From assembly GCA_026705925.1 (NCBI GenBank), contig JAPOZT010000029.1, positions 81,169 through 145,168 of the forward strand: a stretch of 64,000 nucleotides of DNA. Reading direction: 5' to 3'. Both the position numbers and the translations under genes were made by a program. Positions 44,316 through 54,907 of the stretch are shown here, piece by piece. This DNA is from Gemmatimonadota bacterium (GTDB lineage: Bacteria; JAAXHH01). Position 1 is the stretch's first letter; every line of letters begins with the position of its first letter. The notes under the pieces are model-generated. The model was not told where the DNA came from. It did no database searches and worked only from the letters and a program-made list of their open reading frames with translations.

Positions 44316-45287
44316 ATGAATCCTCCCGAGCCCCACGTAACGATCGTCATACTCAACTGGAACCGGGTAGGGGATACCCTGGAGTGTCTCGAATCTCTGG
44401 CGCGAATGAACTACCCTTCCTTTTCGATCGTGGTCGTGGACAATGGTTCGACCGACGGGTCACCCGAAGCCATCGAGCGGTGGGGACGTGTGCACCTGCC
44501 TTTGACGCTGATCCGCAACGGGGAAAACAGGGGATTCGTCCGCGGCAGCAACCAGGGCATGCGCCATGCCCTATCCACAGACACCGAGTACGTGTTCCTG
44601 CTGAACAACGACACAGTCGTGGAGCCCGACGCGCTTTCGTTACTCGTCACAACAGCGGAACGCTCCGGCGAACGCACCGGCCAATGCTCCGGCGAACGCT
44701 CCGGCGAACGCTCCGGCGAACGCTCCGGTGATATCGGCATGGCGGGTCCGAAGATATACCAGTACGGAAAGGAGAACGTGCTCGACAGCGCCGGTACCCG
44801 TACCATCCCTTGGCTGGCACAGGGATTCCTGGTCGGACATGGGGAAGAGGACTACGGCCATTACGACAATCCAGGCGATCTGCCCTATGTTACGGGAACG
44901 GCGCTCCTCGTCAAGCGCGCCGTCCTGGAAGAGGTCGGACTGATGGACGAGGACTATTTTTGCTATTTCGATGACTTCGACTGGGGAATGAAGGCGCGGA
45001 AAGCCGGATATATACTGCTTTTGGAGCCCAGAGCCGTCGTCCACCACAAGGGGTCGCAAACGGCCGGTTTAAACAGCCCGTTCTATGTGCATCACATGGT
45101 ACGAAGCCGAATTCTCTTCGCGAGAAAACACATCCCGTTCCTGCCTTTTCTGTTCGCATTCCTGCCCTACCTATTTCTGTATCGCTATCTTCGGCCGGCT
45201 ATTTCTCTGCTCGTACATCGGAAATGGTCCCATCTTGGATCGCTTCATCGTGGAATACGAGAAGGATTCAAGATCCCGGTCAACTGA
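44316..45287 (+). CDS. GT2-family glycosyltransferase
   Basis: A GT-A fold enzyme resembling rhamnosyltransferases. The nucleotide-binding VTIVILNWNR and VVVDNGSTDGS are followed by the metal motif in FLLNNDTVVEP, the acceptor-side GTALLVKR and the FCYFDDFDWGMKARKAGY block, which matches the usual ED..D base region. Between the metal motif and GMAGPKIYQ it carries an inserted (SGER)n stretch from six 12-bp repeats. A hydrophobic C-terminal segment (FLPFLFAFLPYLFLYRY) may attach it to the membrane. 323 residues. It starts 10 bases after the flippase. Confidence 0.93.
   Translation: MNPPEPHVTIVILNWNRVGDTLECLESLARMNYPSFSIVVVDNGSTDGSPEAIERWGRVHLPLTLIRNGENRGFVRGSNQGMRHALSTDTEYVFLLNNDTVVEPDALSLLVTTAERSGERTGQCSGERSGERSGERSGDIGMAGPKIYQYGKENVLDSAGTRTIPWLAQGFLVGHGEEDYGHYDNPGDLPYVTGTALLVKRAVLEEVGLMDEDYFCYFDDFDWGMKARKAGYILLLEPRAVVHHKGSQTAGLNSPFYVHHMVRSRILFARKHIPFLPFLFAFLPYLFLYRYLRPAISLLVHRKWSHLGSLHRGIREGFKIPVN
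44658..44729. repeat. 12-bp tandem repeat inside the GT2 gene, six units
   Basis: Units of GAACGCTCCGGC encode Glu-Arg-Ser-Gly, with changes in units two, three and six. Frame is kept. Confidence 0.9.
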
Positions 45288-45290
45288 AGG

Positions 45291-46211
45291 ATGAAAACCT
45301 GCTTTATGAACGATTACACGCAGAAAACCCGGGACTGGCTCGACGTCAGATTCAGGCAGACTGATAGTCAGGGTGTCTATTTTGCCCATCAGCCAATCTA
45401 TGGTTTCCGCATGGGACATTGTGAAAAAAGCCTGCCGCACCGTTATATTCTCACGTATCACATTATGAATACGCTGTCCCACTTTAGTTTCGAGAGCCTC
45501 ATTGATGTGGGTGGCGCGGAGGGATACAAAGGCGCGATGGTAAAACATCTTTTCGACGCAGACGTAAAAAGTTGTGATTTGTCTCAAGAAGCATGCAATC
45601 GAGCGGAAGAGATATACAATGTAGATACTCAAGCCATCGATGTTCAGGACCTGCCTTTTGAAACAGATTCTTTTGACATCGTATTGTGCAGTGAAGTGCT
45701 GGAACATGTTCAGGAATTCGAAACGGCCGTGGAACAATTGGTTCGTGTAAGTAGAAAAGCGGTGATCATTACGCTCCCTCATGAGTCCCAGAAACATGTA
45801 GAGAAACATCGCACCCAACCACATGCCCATCTACGATCATTTAACTTGAGTTCACTTGATTACCTTGAGTCTCGCGGGTTCAAGATCACCCGAACAAAAA
45901 TGAACAACCCGTTTTTAAAGCCTTTGGGTTTACTTATAGAAGCAATGCCACGTACCCATAAGCGTCCTGTACCTTTGTGGAATCTATACAACCGCCTATT
46001 GCCTTTGTTGCGAGTCCTGTTCGGGCAACGTTCGATGGAGTTTCTAATCCACCTGGACAGCTTTGCCAGTCGCGTTATGTCCTACAATAGTATGATGTTT
46101 GTAATCTTAAAGGACACGACCGCATACTCCACACGTCCATTAAAACAAATTAGAAGCAGCCACATAGTAGACTTTGCGGTGCCGTACCATTATGTTCGTA
46201 ACCACACGTAA
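45291..46211 (+). CDS. Class I SAM-dependent methyltransferase, A+T-rich
   Basis: A Rossmann methyltransferase with the SAM motif SLIDVGGAEGYKG, the acidic VKSCDLS at the second strand, DLPFETDSFDIVLCSEVLEHV for motifs II and III, and a C-terminal extension with hydrophobic helices. It may methylate a sugar or lipid of the surface glycan. Its base composition differs plainly from its neighbours: long A+T-rich stretches, AAA/TTT-rich codons and the absence of the strong GC third-position bias elsewhere. This suggests acquisition by transfer. 306 residues from ATG 45291; ATG 45306 is an alternative. Confidence 0.85.
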   Translation: MKTCFMNDYTQKTRDWLDVRFRQTDSQGVYFAHQPIYGFRMGHCEKSLPHRYILTYHIMNTLSHFSFESLIDVGGAEGYKGAMVKHLFDADVKSCDLSQEACNRAEEIYNVDTQAIDVQDLPFETDSFDIVLCSEVLEHVQEFETAVEQLVRVSRKAVIITLPHESQKHVEKHRTQPHAHLRSFNLSSLDYLESRGFKITRTKMNNPFLKPLGLLIEAMPRTHKRPVPLWNLYNRLLPLLRVLFGQRSMEFLIHLDSFASRVMSYNSMMFVILKDTTAYSTRPLKQIRSSHIVDFAVPYHYVRNHT

Positions 46212-46235
46212 CACCTATATCACCGATAGAGCATC

Positions 46236-48701
46236 ATGATGGCGAAACGCAAATCCACTACTACAACGTCAGGGCAGCGTAAAACGAGCTTGACCACCGG
46301 CCGACCAGTTAATTCGACAGCCCGAAAGCTCCAACCTTATCTCGGGAATCTCCTGTACTGCCTGACCATCGCGGTGATTGCCGTCTTCGTGTATCGCGGC
46401 TACATCATCGAGGGCAAGGTGGACATCCGGCCCGATTTCATCGGACAGGCCATACCCTTCGATCGTTTCGCGCAGGATTTTGAAGAAGAGTTCGACGAGA
46501 CACCGCTCTGGTACCCCCACATCTTCGGCGGCATGCCCTTCCAGGCCAGCGGCACCTATCACCATCTGCAGTACAGTTTCGAAGCCCTGATCAACGCCGT
46601 CCTGCCGGACCGGCTCATCAGCGCGCTGCACGGCCGTTTCTTCTTCCACCTGCTCCTCGGAGCAGTTTCCATGTTTCTCCTGGCGCGTGCTTTGTCGCTC
46701 TCCAGGCCCGCATCGTTCGTCGCGGCCACGGCCTTCGTCTTTTCCACCCACATGATGGCTACTGAACACGCCAACCGGTTCATCTGCTTCATGCACGTAC
46801 CCCTGGTCTTCCTGGCCGCGTATCGCGTCTTCGACCGCGGACGGCTGTTCGACATGGTATTGCTTGGAGCGGCCCTGGGTTCCCAGTTGAGTTCCTTCCA
46901 TCCCCAGATCGCCTTCTACACGGCCATGCTGATCGGCCTGTACGCCGTTTACGCGGTCGTGAACGACTTGCGAGACAAAACGTCGGTGGCCCACATTGTC
47001 AGGAAGTCCGCGCTGTTCTCTGGCGGCGTCGTGCTGGCCATAGCCGTGGCCGCCGTGCTGGTCTTTCCCATGCAGGAATACGCGCAGCACTCCGCCCGCG
47101 GCCTTTCCGTGGGGGGCAGCGACGTGAACGTGCCCTTCGCCACGAGCTGGTCTTTCCCGCCGGTTGAAATCCTGACCTTCATCATCCCTTCCTTTGCCGG
47201 TTTCGGCGGCCCCCTTTACTGGGGCGACATGCCGTTTACCGATTTCCCGAATTACCTGGGCATCGTCGTCGTCGTCCTGGCCGTGGCGGGCATCGCGCTG
47301 AACAGATCGCGCATGGTCCTGTTCCTGGTCATCGCGGCGGTCCTGGCCCTCCTGGTGTCCTTTGGACGGCACCTGCCGCCCGTATCCTACGTCATGCTCC
47401 ACTTCGTACCCTTCTTCGGGAAATTCCGTGCGCCCGTCATGATCCTGGTCCTGTCGCAGTTCGCCGTGGCACTCCTCGCCGGTTACGGCGTGCATGCGCT
47501 GGTCGAGCGAATGCGAGCGGGCAAAGACATGCTTGGGGTTTTTGCGAAAAGGCTGTGCGTCGTTGCCGGCGGGGTACTGCTGCTCGTCCTGGCGCTGACC
47601 GTGTTCGAATCTTCCTTTCAGTCCTTCATGACGGGCGTCTATACAGAGGCCGACGGGGCGCACGGGGCGCGCAGCGCCATGGTGGACAACGCCGACTACT
47701 ATGCCGGGGTCAATGCCATGCGTTTCTATCAACTCATGGGCGACCTGTGGATCATGGTGCTGTTGCTCAGCGCGGCATCCGCACTGATCTATGTCACCCG
47801 CAAGACGAGCCCGGCGTTGTTGGCCACGGGAGTGAGCGCCCTGGTCGTCATCGACCTGCTGCTCGTAGCCTCGCGGGTCGTGAATCCGGAGGATAATCCC
47901 GCGCAGATCGAAGCCTACTATGCCGCACGGGAAACCGAAGTCGTGAAGGCACTGCAAGACGATCCCAACCCCTTTCGCATTCTGCCGCTCTCCGAATTCT
48001 CTTCGAATGAGTACGGCTACTTCGGCATCTCCACCATCGGAGGTTACCACGCGGCGAAACTGGGGGTCTACCAGGAACTCATGGACCAGGTCGGGTTCAA
48101 TTCCTTTCCGGTGCTGAACATGCTGAATACCAGGTACCTGGTTTCCGCGCAACCTATTCAGGCCGATGGACTTACTCCCGTGGTCGAGTCCGAAGGCGGT
48201 TACCTCTACCGGAACGTGACCGCCCTGCCGAGGGCCTTCCTGGTGGACAGCGTGCGCGTCATCGCCGAGAAGGACGCCATCTTCGAAGCGATGGGTGATC
48301 CCGGGTTCCGTCCCGGCGAATTCGCGATCCTGGAAAAACCCGTCGGAGAGCGGCTCGGTCCGCTGGGGAATTCGTCCGTGGAAATCACGCTCCACACGCC
48401 GCATCGCATCGAGATGTTAGTGGACGCGGAAGCGCCTTCTTTGCTGGTATTGAGCGAGATCTACTATCCAGCCGGGTGGCAGGCCACGATGGACGGCCGC
48501 CCTGTCGAGATTCACCAGACAAACTACGTGCTTCGCTCCGTGGCCGTACCGGAGGGACGGCATGATGTGGTCATGACGTTCGAACCACTGAGCTTCACTG
48601 CGGGCCACCTGGTGAGCCGGATCGCCAGCACGCTGGTGCTGGCCGGTTTGATCGCCGCGGGTGCAATGCGCATCAGAAAAAACATGAAAAACCGGGCCTG
48701 A
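46236..48701 (+). CDS. YfhO-family membrane glycosyltransferase-like protein
   Basis: A large polytopic protein of 821 residues with about a dozen hydrophobic segments, an early periplasmic loop (DIRPDFIGQAIPFDRFAQDF), the YfhO-type HIFGGMPFQASGTYHHLQYS region, and a soluble C-terminal beta-domain with VLSEIYYPAGWQATMDGRPVEI, both typical of YfhO proteins. These are GT-C-like proteins thought to decorate cell-wall polymers from lipid-linked sugars. The Dpm1-like gene 4 bases downstream could supply such a polyprenyl-phosphate sugar, a coherent pair. The N-terminal 35 residues are Thr/Lys/Ser-rich. ATG 46239 is an equally possible start. Confidence 0.87.
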   Translation: MMAKRKSTTTTSGQRKTSLTTGRPVNSTARKLQPYLGNLLYCLTIAVIAVFVYRGYIIEGKVDIRPDFIGQAIPFDRFAQDFEEEFDETPLWYPHIFGGMPFQASGTYHHLQYSFEALINAVLPDRLISALHGRFFFHLLLGAVSMFLLARALSLSRPASFVAATAFVFSTHMMATEHANRFICFMHVPLVFLAAYRVFDRGRLFDMVLLGAALGSQLSSFHPQIAFYTAMLIGLYAVYAVVNDLRDKTSVAHIVRKSALFSGGVVLAIAVAAVLVFPMQEYAQHSARGLSVGGSDVNVPFATSWSFPPVEILTFIIPSFAGFGGPLYWGDMPFTDFPNYLGIVVVVLAVAGIALNRSRMVLFLVIAAVLALLVSFGRHLPPVSYVMLHFVPFFGKFRAPVMILVLSQFAVALLAGYGVHALVERMRAGKDMLGVFAKRLCVVAGGVLLLVLALTVFESSFQSFMTGVYTEADGAHGARSAMVDNADYYAGVNAMRFYQLMGDLWIMVLLLSAASALIYVTRKTSPALLATGVSALVVIDLLLVASRVVNPEDNPAQIEAYYAARETEVVKALQDDPNPFRILPLSEFSSNEYGYFGISTIGGYHAAKLGVYQELMDQVGFNSFPVLNMLNTRYLVSAQPIQADGLTPVVESEGGYLYRNVTALPRAFLVDSVRVIAEKDAIFEAMGDPGFRPGEFAILEKPVGERLGPLGNSSVEITLHTPHRIEMLVDAEAPSLLVLSEIYYPAGWQATMDGRPVEIHQTNYVLRSVAVPEGRHDVVMTFEPLSFTAGHLVSRIASTLVLAGLIAAGAMRIRKNMKNRA

Positions 48702-48705
48702 AACC

Positions 48706-49419
48706 ATGAAATCCCTGATCATCGTCCCCACCTACAACGAACTCGAGAACATCCGGCGGCTTCTGCCCGAGCTGATGGCGCTGGGTCCTGATATCCGGGT
48801 GCTTGTGGTGGACGACAACTCTCCGGACGGGACGGGGAAGCTCGCCGATGAACTGGCCGCGGAGAACGAACGGATCAGCGTCCTGCATCGACCCGAAAAG
48901 CAGGGGTTGGGCACGGCCTACGTGGCGGGTTTCAAGTACGCCATCCAGCAGGACGTGGATTGCGTATTCGAGATGGACGCGGACTTTTCCCACGATCCCG
49001 CCATGATACCCAGGTTCATCGAGGAGATCGAATCCTGCGACGTGGTGATCGGATCCCGGTACATCAGCGGCATCAACGTGGTGAACTGGCCCATGTCCCG
49101 GCTATTGCTCAGCTATTTCGCCAACATATATACCCGCGTGGTCACGGGCATGACGATCCGGGACACCACGTCGGGTTTCAAGTGCTTCCGGCGTGAAGTG
49201 CTGGAGAATATCGAGTTAGATGACGTCCGGTCCGACGGGTACGCCTTCCAGATCGAGATGAATTTCCGATGCTGGCGCAAGGGATACCGCGTGCGTGAAA
49301 TCCCCATAATCTTCGTTGACCGGCGTTCGGGTACCTCGAAACTCTCCCAGGGCGTAATCAACGAGGCCGTCTGGATCGTCTGGTGGTTGCGCCTGCAGCG
49401 CATGTTTCGCCGAATCTAG
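48706..49419 (+). CDS. Polyprenol-phosphate sugar synthase (Dpm1-like GT2)
   Basis: A GT2 enzyme of 237 residues with SLIIVPTYNELENI, VLVVDDNSPDGTG, the DXD metal motif in FEMDADFSHDP, GSRYISG and DTTSGFKCFRR, the full set for polyprenol monophosphomannose synthases. It lacks a membrane-anchoring C-terminal domain. It would load a sugar from a nucleotide donor onto polyprenyl phosphate for a membrane transferase such as the adjacent YfhO-like protein. It starts 4 bases after that gene. Confidence 0.94.
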   Translation: MKSLIIVPTYNELENIRRLLPELMALGPDIRVLVVDDNSPDGTGKLADELAAENERISVLHRPEKQGLGTAYVAGFKYAIQQDVDCVFEMDADFSHDPAMIPRFIEEIESCDVVIGSRYISGINVVNWPMSRLLLSYFANIYTRVVTGMTIRDTTSGFKCFRREVLENIELDDVRSDGYAFQIEMNFRCWRKGYRVREIPIIFVDRRSGTSKLSQGVINEAVWIVWWLRLQRMFRRI

Positions 49420-49450
49420 GCGCGCTTCTCCGTACGGATGGAGGATACGT

Positions 49451-50248
49451 ATGCTGACCGAACAGCAGAACCTGCACTTCAAGACCTTCGGGTTTGTCGT
49501 CCTGCGCCAGGTCTTCACGCCGGATGAAATGGACATCATCAACAGGGAGTTTGACCACGGTCTGGAAGCCGCATATCGCCACATGCCCTTCGACGGCACG
49601 GTCCGTCACTGGGTCACTATGATGGGTAGATCCACGCCTTTTTTCGGAAGTCTCCTGGAGGATCCCCGGCTCTGTGGAGTCGCCGAGCAACTCTACGGCG
49701 AGGATGCGTTGGGCATTGCCACCGACGCGAACCGTTACGTGGGCAACACGGGATGGCATCCGGATACCCACAGCATACACCAGTACGGCATCAAGTTCGC
49801 CTTCTACCTGCAACCCGTAGGACCGGAAACCGGTGCGTTGCGCGTCATCCCGGGATCGCACCGCAACCCCTTACACGGCGAGCTGAGACGGTTCATTCCC
49901 GAATTCGATCGCCAAAAGGAGGTGCCCTGCTACGTCTGTGATTCGGAACCGGGCGACGTGGTGGGATTCGACCTGAGATTATGGCACGCCAGCTACGGGG
50001 GCTCCAGCGACCGGCGCATGTGTACCTGCGTGTACTATCACAACCCTGGAACACCTGAAGAGATCGAAACCACCAGGGATCAGGGGGCGAACAACAGCAA
50101 GGCCACTGCCAAGTATAACCGACCGAACGATCCCCCGGTCGACCCGTTCTGGCTAACGAATCCAGATCTCAGTCCGAAGCGGAGGCGCTGGCTGGACCGC
50201 CTTCTCGAGCTAGGTTATTATCAGGACATGGTCAACGACGACTCATGA
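49451..50248 (+). CDS. Phytanoyl-CoA dioxygenase (PhyH) family protein 2
   Basis: A second Fe(II)/2-oxoglutarate oxygenase of 265 residues. The metal HXD is WHPDTH, the family GALRVIPGSHR loop follows, and the distal His is in RLWHASYGGSSDRRM, where the Arg should bind 2-oxoglutarate. It starts at ATG 49451 after GGAGG. It is only distantly similar to the PhyH protein at 5872. Its stop overlaps the next gene's ATG, so it is coupled to an HpcH/HpaI aldolase, which suggests that the two act on the same small molecule. Confidence 0.92.
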   Translation: MLTEQQNLHFKTFGFVVLRQVFTPDEMDIINREFDHGLEAAYRHMPFDGTVRHWVTMMGRSTPFFGSLLEDPRLCGVAEQLYGEDALGIATDANRYVGNTGWHPDTHSIHQYGIKFAFYLQPVGPETGALRVIPGSHRNPLHGELRRFIPEFDRQKEVPCYVCDSEPGDVVGFDLRLWHASYGGSSDRRMCTCVYYHNPGTPEEIETTRDQGANNSKATAKYNRPNDPPVDPFWLTNPDLSPKRRRWLDRLLELGYYQDMVNDDS

Positions 50249-51024
50249 TGAACAGCCGCCTCAAGAATCTGCTGGACGACGGGAAACCCGCCTTCGGCAT
50301 ACAGCTCCGGTTCGGTTCGCCCGCCATCGCGGAACTGGCCGGTATGGCCGGTTTCGACTGGATCCTGATCGACACGGAGCACGCGCCGCAGACGCCGGTG
50401 ACCGTCCAGGCCCAGATTCAGGCGGCGGGTTGCACCCAGGCCACGCCGATCGTCCGGATCACCCGCACCGACCCTGACCTCATCAAGCTGTACCTCGACA
50501 TGGGTGCCATGGGCATCGTCGTCCCCTTCGTAAACACGCCGGAGGAGGCGAAGCTGGGGGCCAATGCCTGCCGTTATCCCCCGCGCGGCACAAGGGGATG
50601 GGGTCCTCACCGCGCAGCGGGCTACGGACTGTTCGAGAAGGAATATACTGCCGAGATAGACGATGTGGTGATGTACGTGCCGATCATCGAGTCGGCCGAA
50701 GCAGTCGGCAATATCGACGACATCATGGCCGTGGACGGGGTGGACGGCTGTATCGTGGGTCCGGTGGACCTGTGCATTTCTCTCGGCATCCCCTTCCAAT
50801 TCGACCATCCGAAATACATAGGCGCGCTCCGCCATGTGCGGGAAGCCGGTCAGCGAACAGGAAACCCCGTGGGCCATCCCTTGCTCGGTTCCATGGATGA
50901 CGAGGAGAACGTCCGTCGCCAGGTGGAAGAGGGCGTGCGACTGCTGCTCGTTGACGGCGACGAGCCGGTGTTGAAGGACGGGTTCCAACGGGCGATCGAA
51001 GCGTTGAAGTTCCTGCGGAAATAG
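50245..51024 (+). CDS. HpcH/HpaI-family aldolase
   Basis: A class II pyruvate aldolase fold of 259 residues. DWILIDTEHAP, the metal ligands Glu in PIIESAEAVGNID and Asp in IVGPVDLCISLG, and the RYPPRGTRGWGP loop are characteristic. Such enzymes cleave 4-hydroxy-2-oxoacids to pyruvate or a related oxoacid and an aldehyde. It overlaps the PhyH stop as ATGA. It ends the plus-strand run; the next gene converges on it across a palindrome. Confidence 0.92.
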   Translation: MMNSRLKNLLDDGKPAFGIQLRFGSPAIAELAGMAGFDWILIDTEHAPQTPVTVQAQIQAAGCTQATPIVRITRTDPDLIKLYLDMGAMGIVVPFVNTPEEAKLGANACRYPPRGTRGWGPHRAAGYGLFEKEYTAEIDDVVMYVPIIESAEAVGNIDDIMAVDGVDGCIVGPVDLCISLGIPFQFDHPKYIGALRHVREAGQRTGNPVGHPLLGSMDDEENVRRQVEEGVRLLLVDGDEPVLKDGFQRAIEALKFLRK

Positions 51025-51042
51025 AAGCCGGGCGAAGCGGTT

Positions 51043-51056
51043 TCGCGGCGCCGCGA
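51043..51056. other. 14-bp perfect palindrome at a convergent gene junction
   Basis: TCGCGGCGCCGCGA lies between the convergent aldolase and methyltransferase genes. It could fold as a strong hairpin in either RNA, but no T-run follows, so termination is only a guess. Confidence 0.35.
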
Positions 51057-51110
51057 CGACGCGGCGGTCTCAGGACGCCCTGGTCCCATGACACAGCGTC
51101 CGCATTTCCG

Positions 51111-52106
51111 TCATGCCGTTGCCGACGGTTTGCGGGCGATCAGCGCCTGGGTCACCGTGGACAGTCCCAGCCATATGGCCATCAGATCGATCATGCAGCA
51201 TACCGACTTGATGAGAAAGTTGTCGTAGCTGATGATGCGGTACAGCAACCCGGTCGACCGGGGCGCGTGGGGTTCCATGCCCAGTTTGATGCGAAGGCTT
51301 CCCGGCCAATGACTGGCTTCTACGATGGCGCCGTGGAACGCGATTTCCAGGTCGCATCCACGGACACAGGCTGCGAGGGTCTTACGAGAGAACACATGGA
51401 AATGTCGAGGAGTACTCAGGGCCTGCCACTTGTTCTTGAAGATGTAACGTGACAGCGCGTGCAGATCGGGTGTTTCAAGATACAAGACGCCTTCTGGTTC
51501 GAGATGATCCGAAATCCATCGGACCATCCGTGCCGGATCGATCACGTGTTCGATGGCATGTTGGCAGATGATGGCATCGAACCGCTCCTCGCACTGTGCC
51601 TCCTCGATAGGTCCTTCGATAAGCGTCACGCCGCGGTCGTTAAGATATGAACGGGCTTCAGGTTCGAATTTGAGGTCGTTGGCAAAAAGTTGAAGAGGAA
51701 AAGACGCAAGTTCCGCCAGGTAGGTCAGGTTACCGCCGAATCCCGCGCCGATGTCCAGCACCCGCGAACCGGACCTGAGATTCGCGATCACTTTTTGGTT
51801 CCATCCCCGGTCGAGTACATTGAGCTTCAGCCACCTGAACGGAGCGAACGCGGGGTACTGGGTTTCTGTGACGCGAACCGTGTAGTTCCTCGGATAAATC
51901 CGATCGATGTCCCGCATCCGGATCCTCGGCGACAGGTACACGTGCCCGCAGTCCGCGCACGCGACGAACCGGAACCGGTTGTCGCAGGTACGGTACTCGT
52001 AGTCGTATCCCTCGAAGACCGCCCGCAGCTTCGTTTCCGAACTTCCGCACATCGCGCAGGCGACCGGGACGAGGTCCAGTTCGACACCACTTCCAATGGG
52101 GTTCAT
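51111..52106 (-). CDS. SAM-dependent methyltransferase with N-terminal zinc ribbon
   Basis: An N-terminal CXXC pair (CAMCGSSE and CADCGHVYLSP) suggests a zinc ribbon. It is followed by a class I methyltransferase fold with VLDIGAGFGGNL (SAM), LFANDLKFEPEA, FDAIICQHAIEHV and LEPEGVLYLETPD. The C-terminus has hydrophobic helices. Relatives are common in glycan and secondary-metabolite loci. The track joins it to a spurious frame antisense to no real gene up to 53834; ATG 52106 is the proper start and gives 331 residues. It is the last gene of the atp array, 92 bases after atpC. Confidence 0.9.
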   Translation of the reverse strand: MNPIGSGVELDLVPVACAMCGSSETKLRAVFEGYDYEYRTCDNRFRFVACADCGHVYLSPRIRMRDIDRIYPRNYTVRVTETQYPAFAPFRWLKLNVLDRGWNQKVIANLRSGSRVLDIGAGFGGNLTYLAELASFPLQLFANDLKFEPEARSYLNDRGVTLIEGPIEEAQCEERFDAIICQHAIEHVIDPARMVRWISDHLEPEGVLYLETPDLHALSRYIFKNKWQALSTPRHFHVFSRKTLAACVRGCDLEIAFHGAIVEASHWPGSLRIKLGMEPHAPRSTGLLYRIISYDNFLIKSVCCMIDLMAIWLGLSTVTQALIARKPSATA

Positions 52107-52155
52107 AGGATGTTCAGGCCACACAGCAGGACGATTTGTGCCGGGGCGCCTTCTT

Positions 52156-52205
52156 GCAGCCGGAGGACTAGTGCCGGTCCGGCCGCGCAGCGGGAGGACT
52201 ACTGC
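52156..52205. repeat. 31-bp-period direct repeat across the atpC stop codon
   Basis: GCAGCCGGAGGACTAGTGC and GCAGCGGGAGGACTACTGC (17 of 19 bases identical) are spaced 31 bases apart, and the second covers the atpC stop. Confidence 0.6.
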
Positions 52206-52600
52206 TGGGTCGCCTTGATGCGGTTGAGCGCACGGTCCAGCGAAGCCCTGGCACGGTCGACGTCGACGTCTTCTTCGCTCGATCCCAGGCGCTGGCGCGC
52301 CCGTTCCTCGGCCTGCTTCGCCCTTTCGACGTCGATGGCGCCGACTTCTTCGATGGTCTCGGCCAGGACCGTCACCTGGGCCCTGAGCACTTCGACGAAT
52401 CCGCCGGACACGGTGTACTGTGTACGGCCCTCGTCGTTCCGGATGGTCAGTAGGCCCGGCCGCAGCGAGGTGAGCATGGGCACGTGGCCGATCAGCACCT
52501 CGAAATAGCCGTCCGTGCCGGGTGCGAGCACGCTGCGCGCCTCGCCTTCGAAGGCCATGCTCGATGGCGTTACGATGACCAGGGGGAATTCGCCTGCCAT
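52199..52600 (-). CDS. atpC: ATP synthase F1 subunit epsilon
   Basis: 133 residues. The N-terminal beta-sandwich has PLVIVTPSSMAFEGEARSVLAPGTDGYFEVLIGHVPMLT-type sequence, and a C-terminal helical hairpin (RAKQAEERARQRL...RARASLDRALNRI) is present, which in other bacteria can inhibit ATP hydrolysis. It forms the central stalk with gamma. It begins 3 bases after atpD stops. Confidence 0.95.
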   Translation of the reverse strand: MAGEFPLVIVTPSSMAFEGEARSVLAPGTDGYFEVLIGHVPMLTSLRPGLLTIRNDEGRTQYTVSGGFVEVLRAQVTVLAETIEEVGAIDVERAKQAEERARQRLGSSEEDVDVDRARASLDRALNRIKATQQ

Positions 52601-52603
52601 GAT

Positions 52604-54897
<2,294 letters not shown>

Positions 54898-54907
54898 GTG
54901 GCCCTTT

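Noticed and set aside
46269-48404. 711-residue minus-strand ORF over the YfhO-like gene
   Set aside because: A low-complexity His/Gln/Arg/Gly product antisense to a clear membrane-protein gene.
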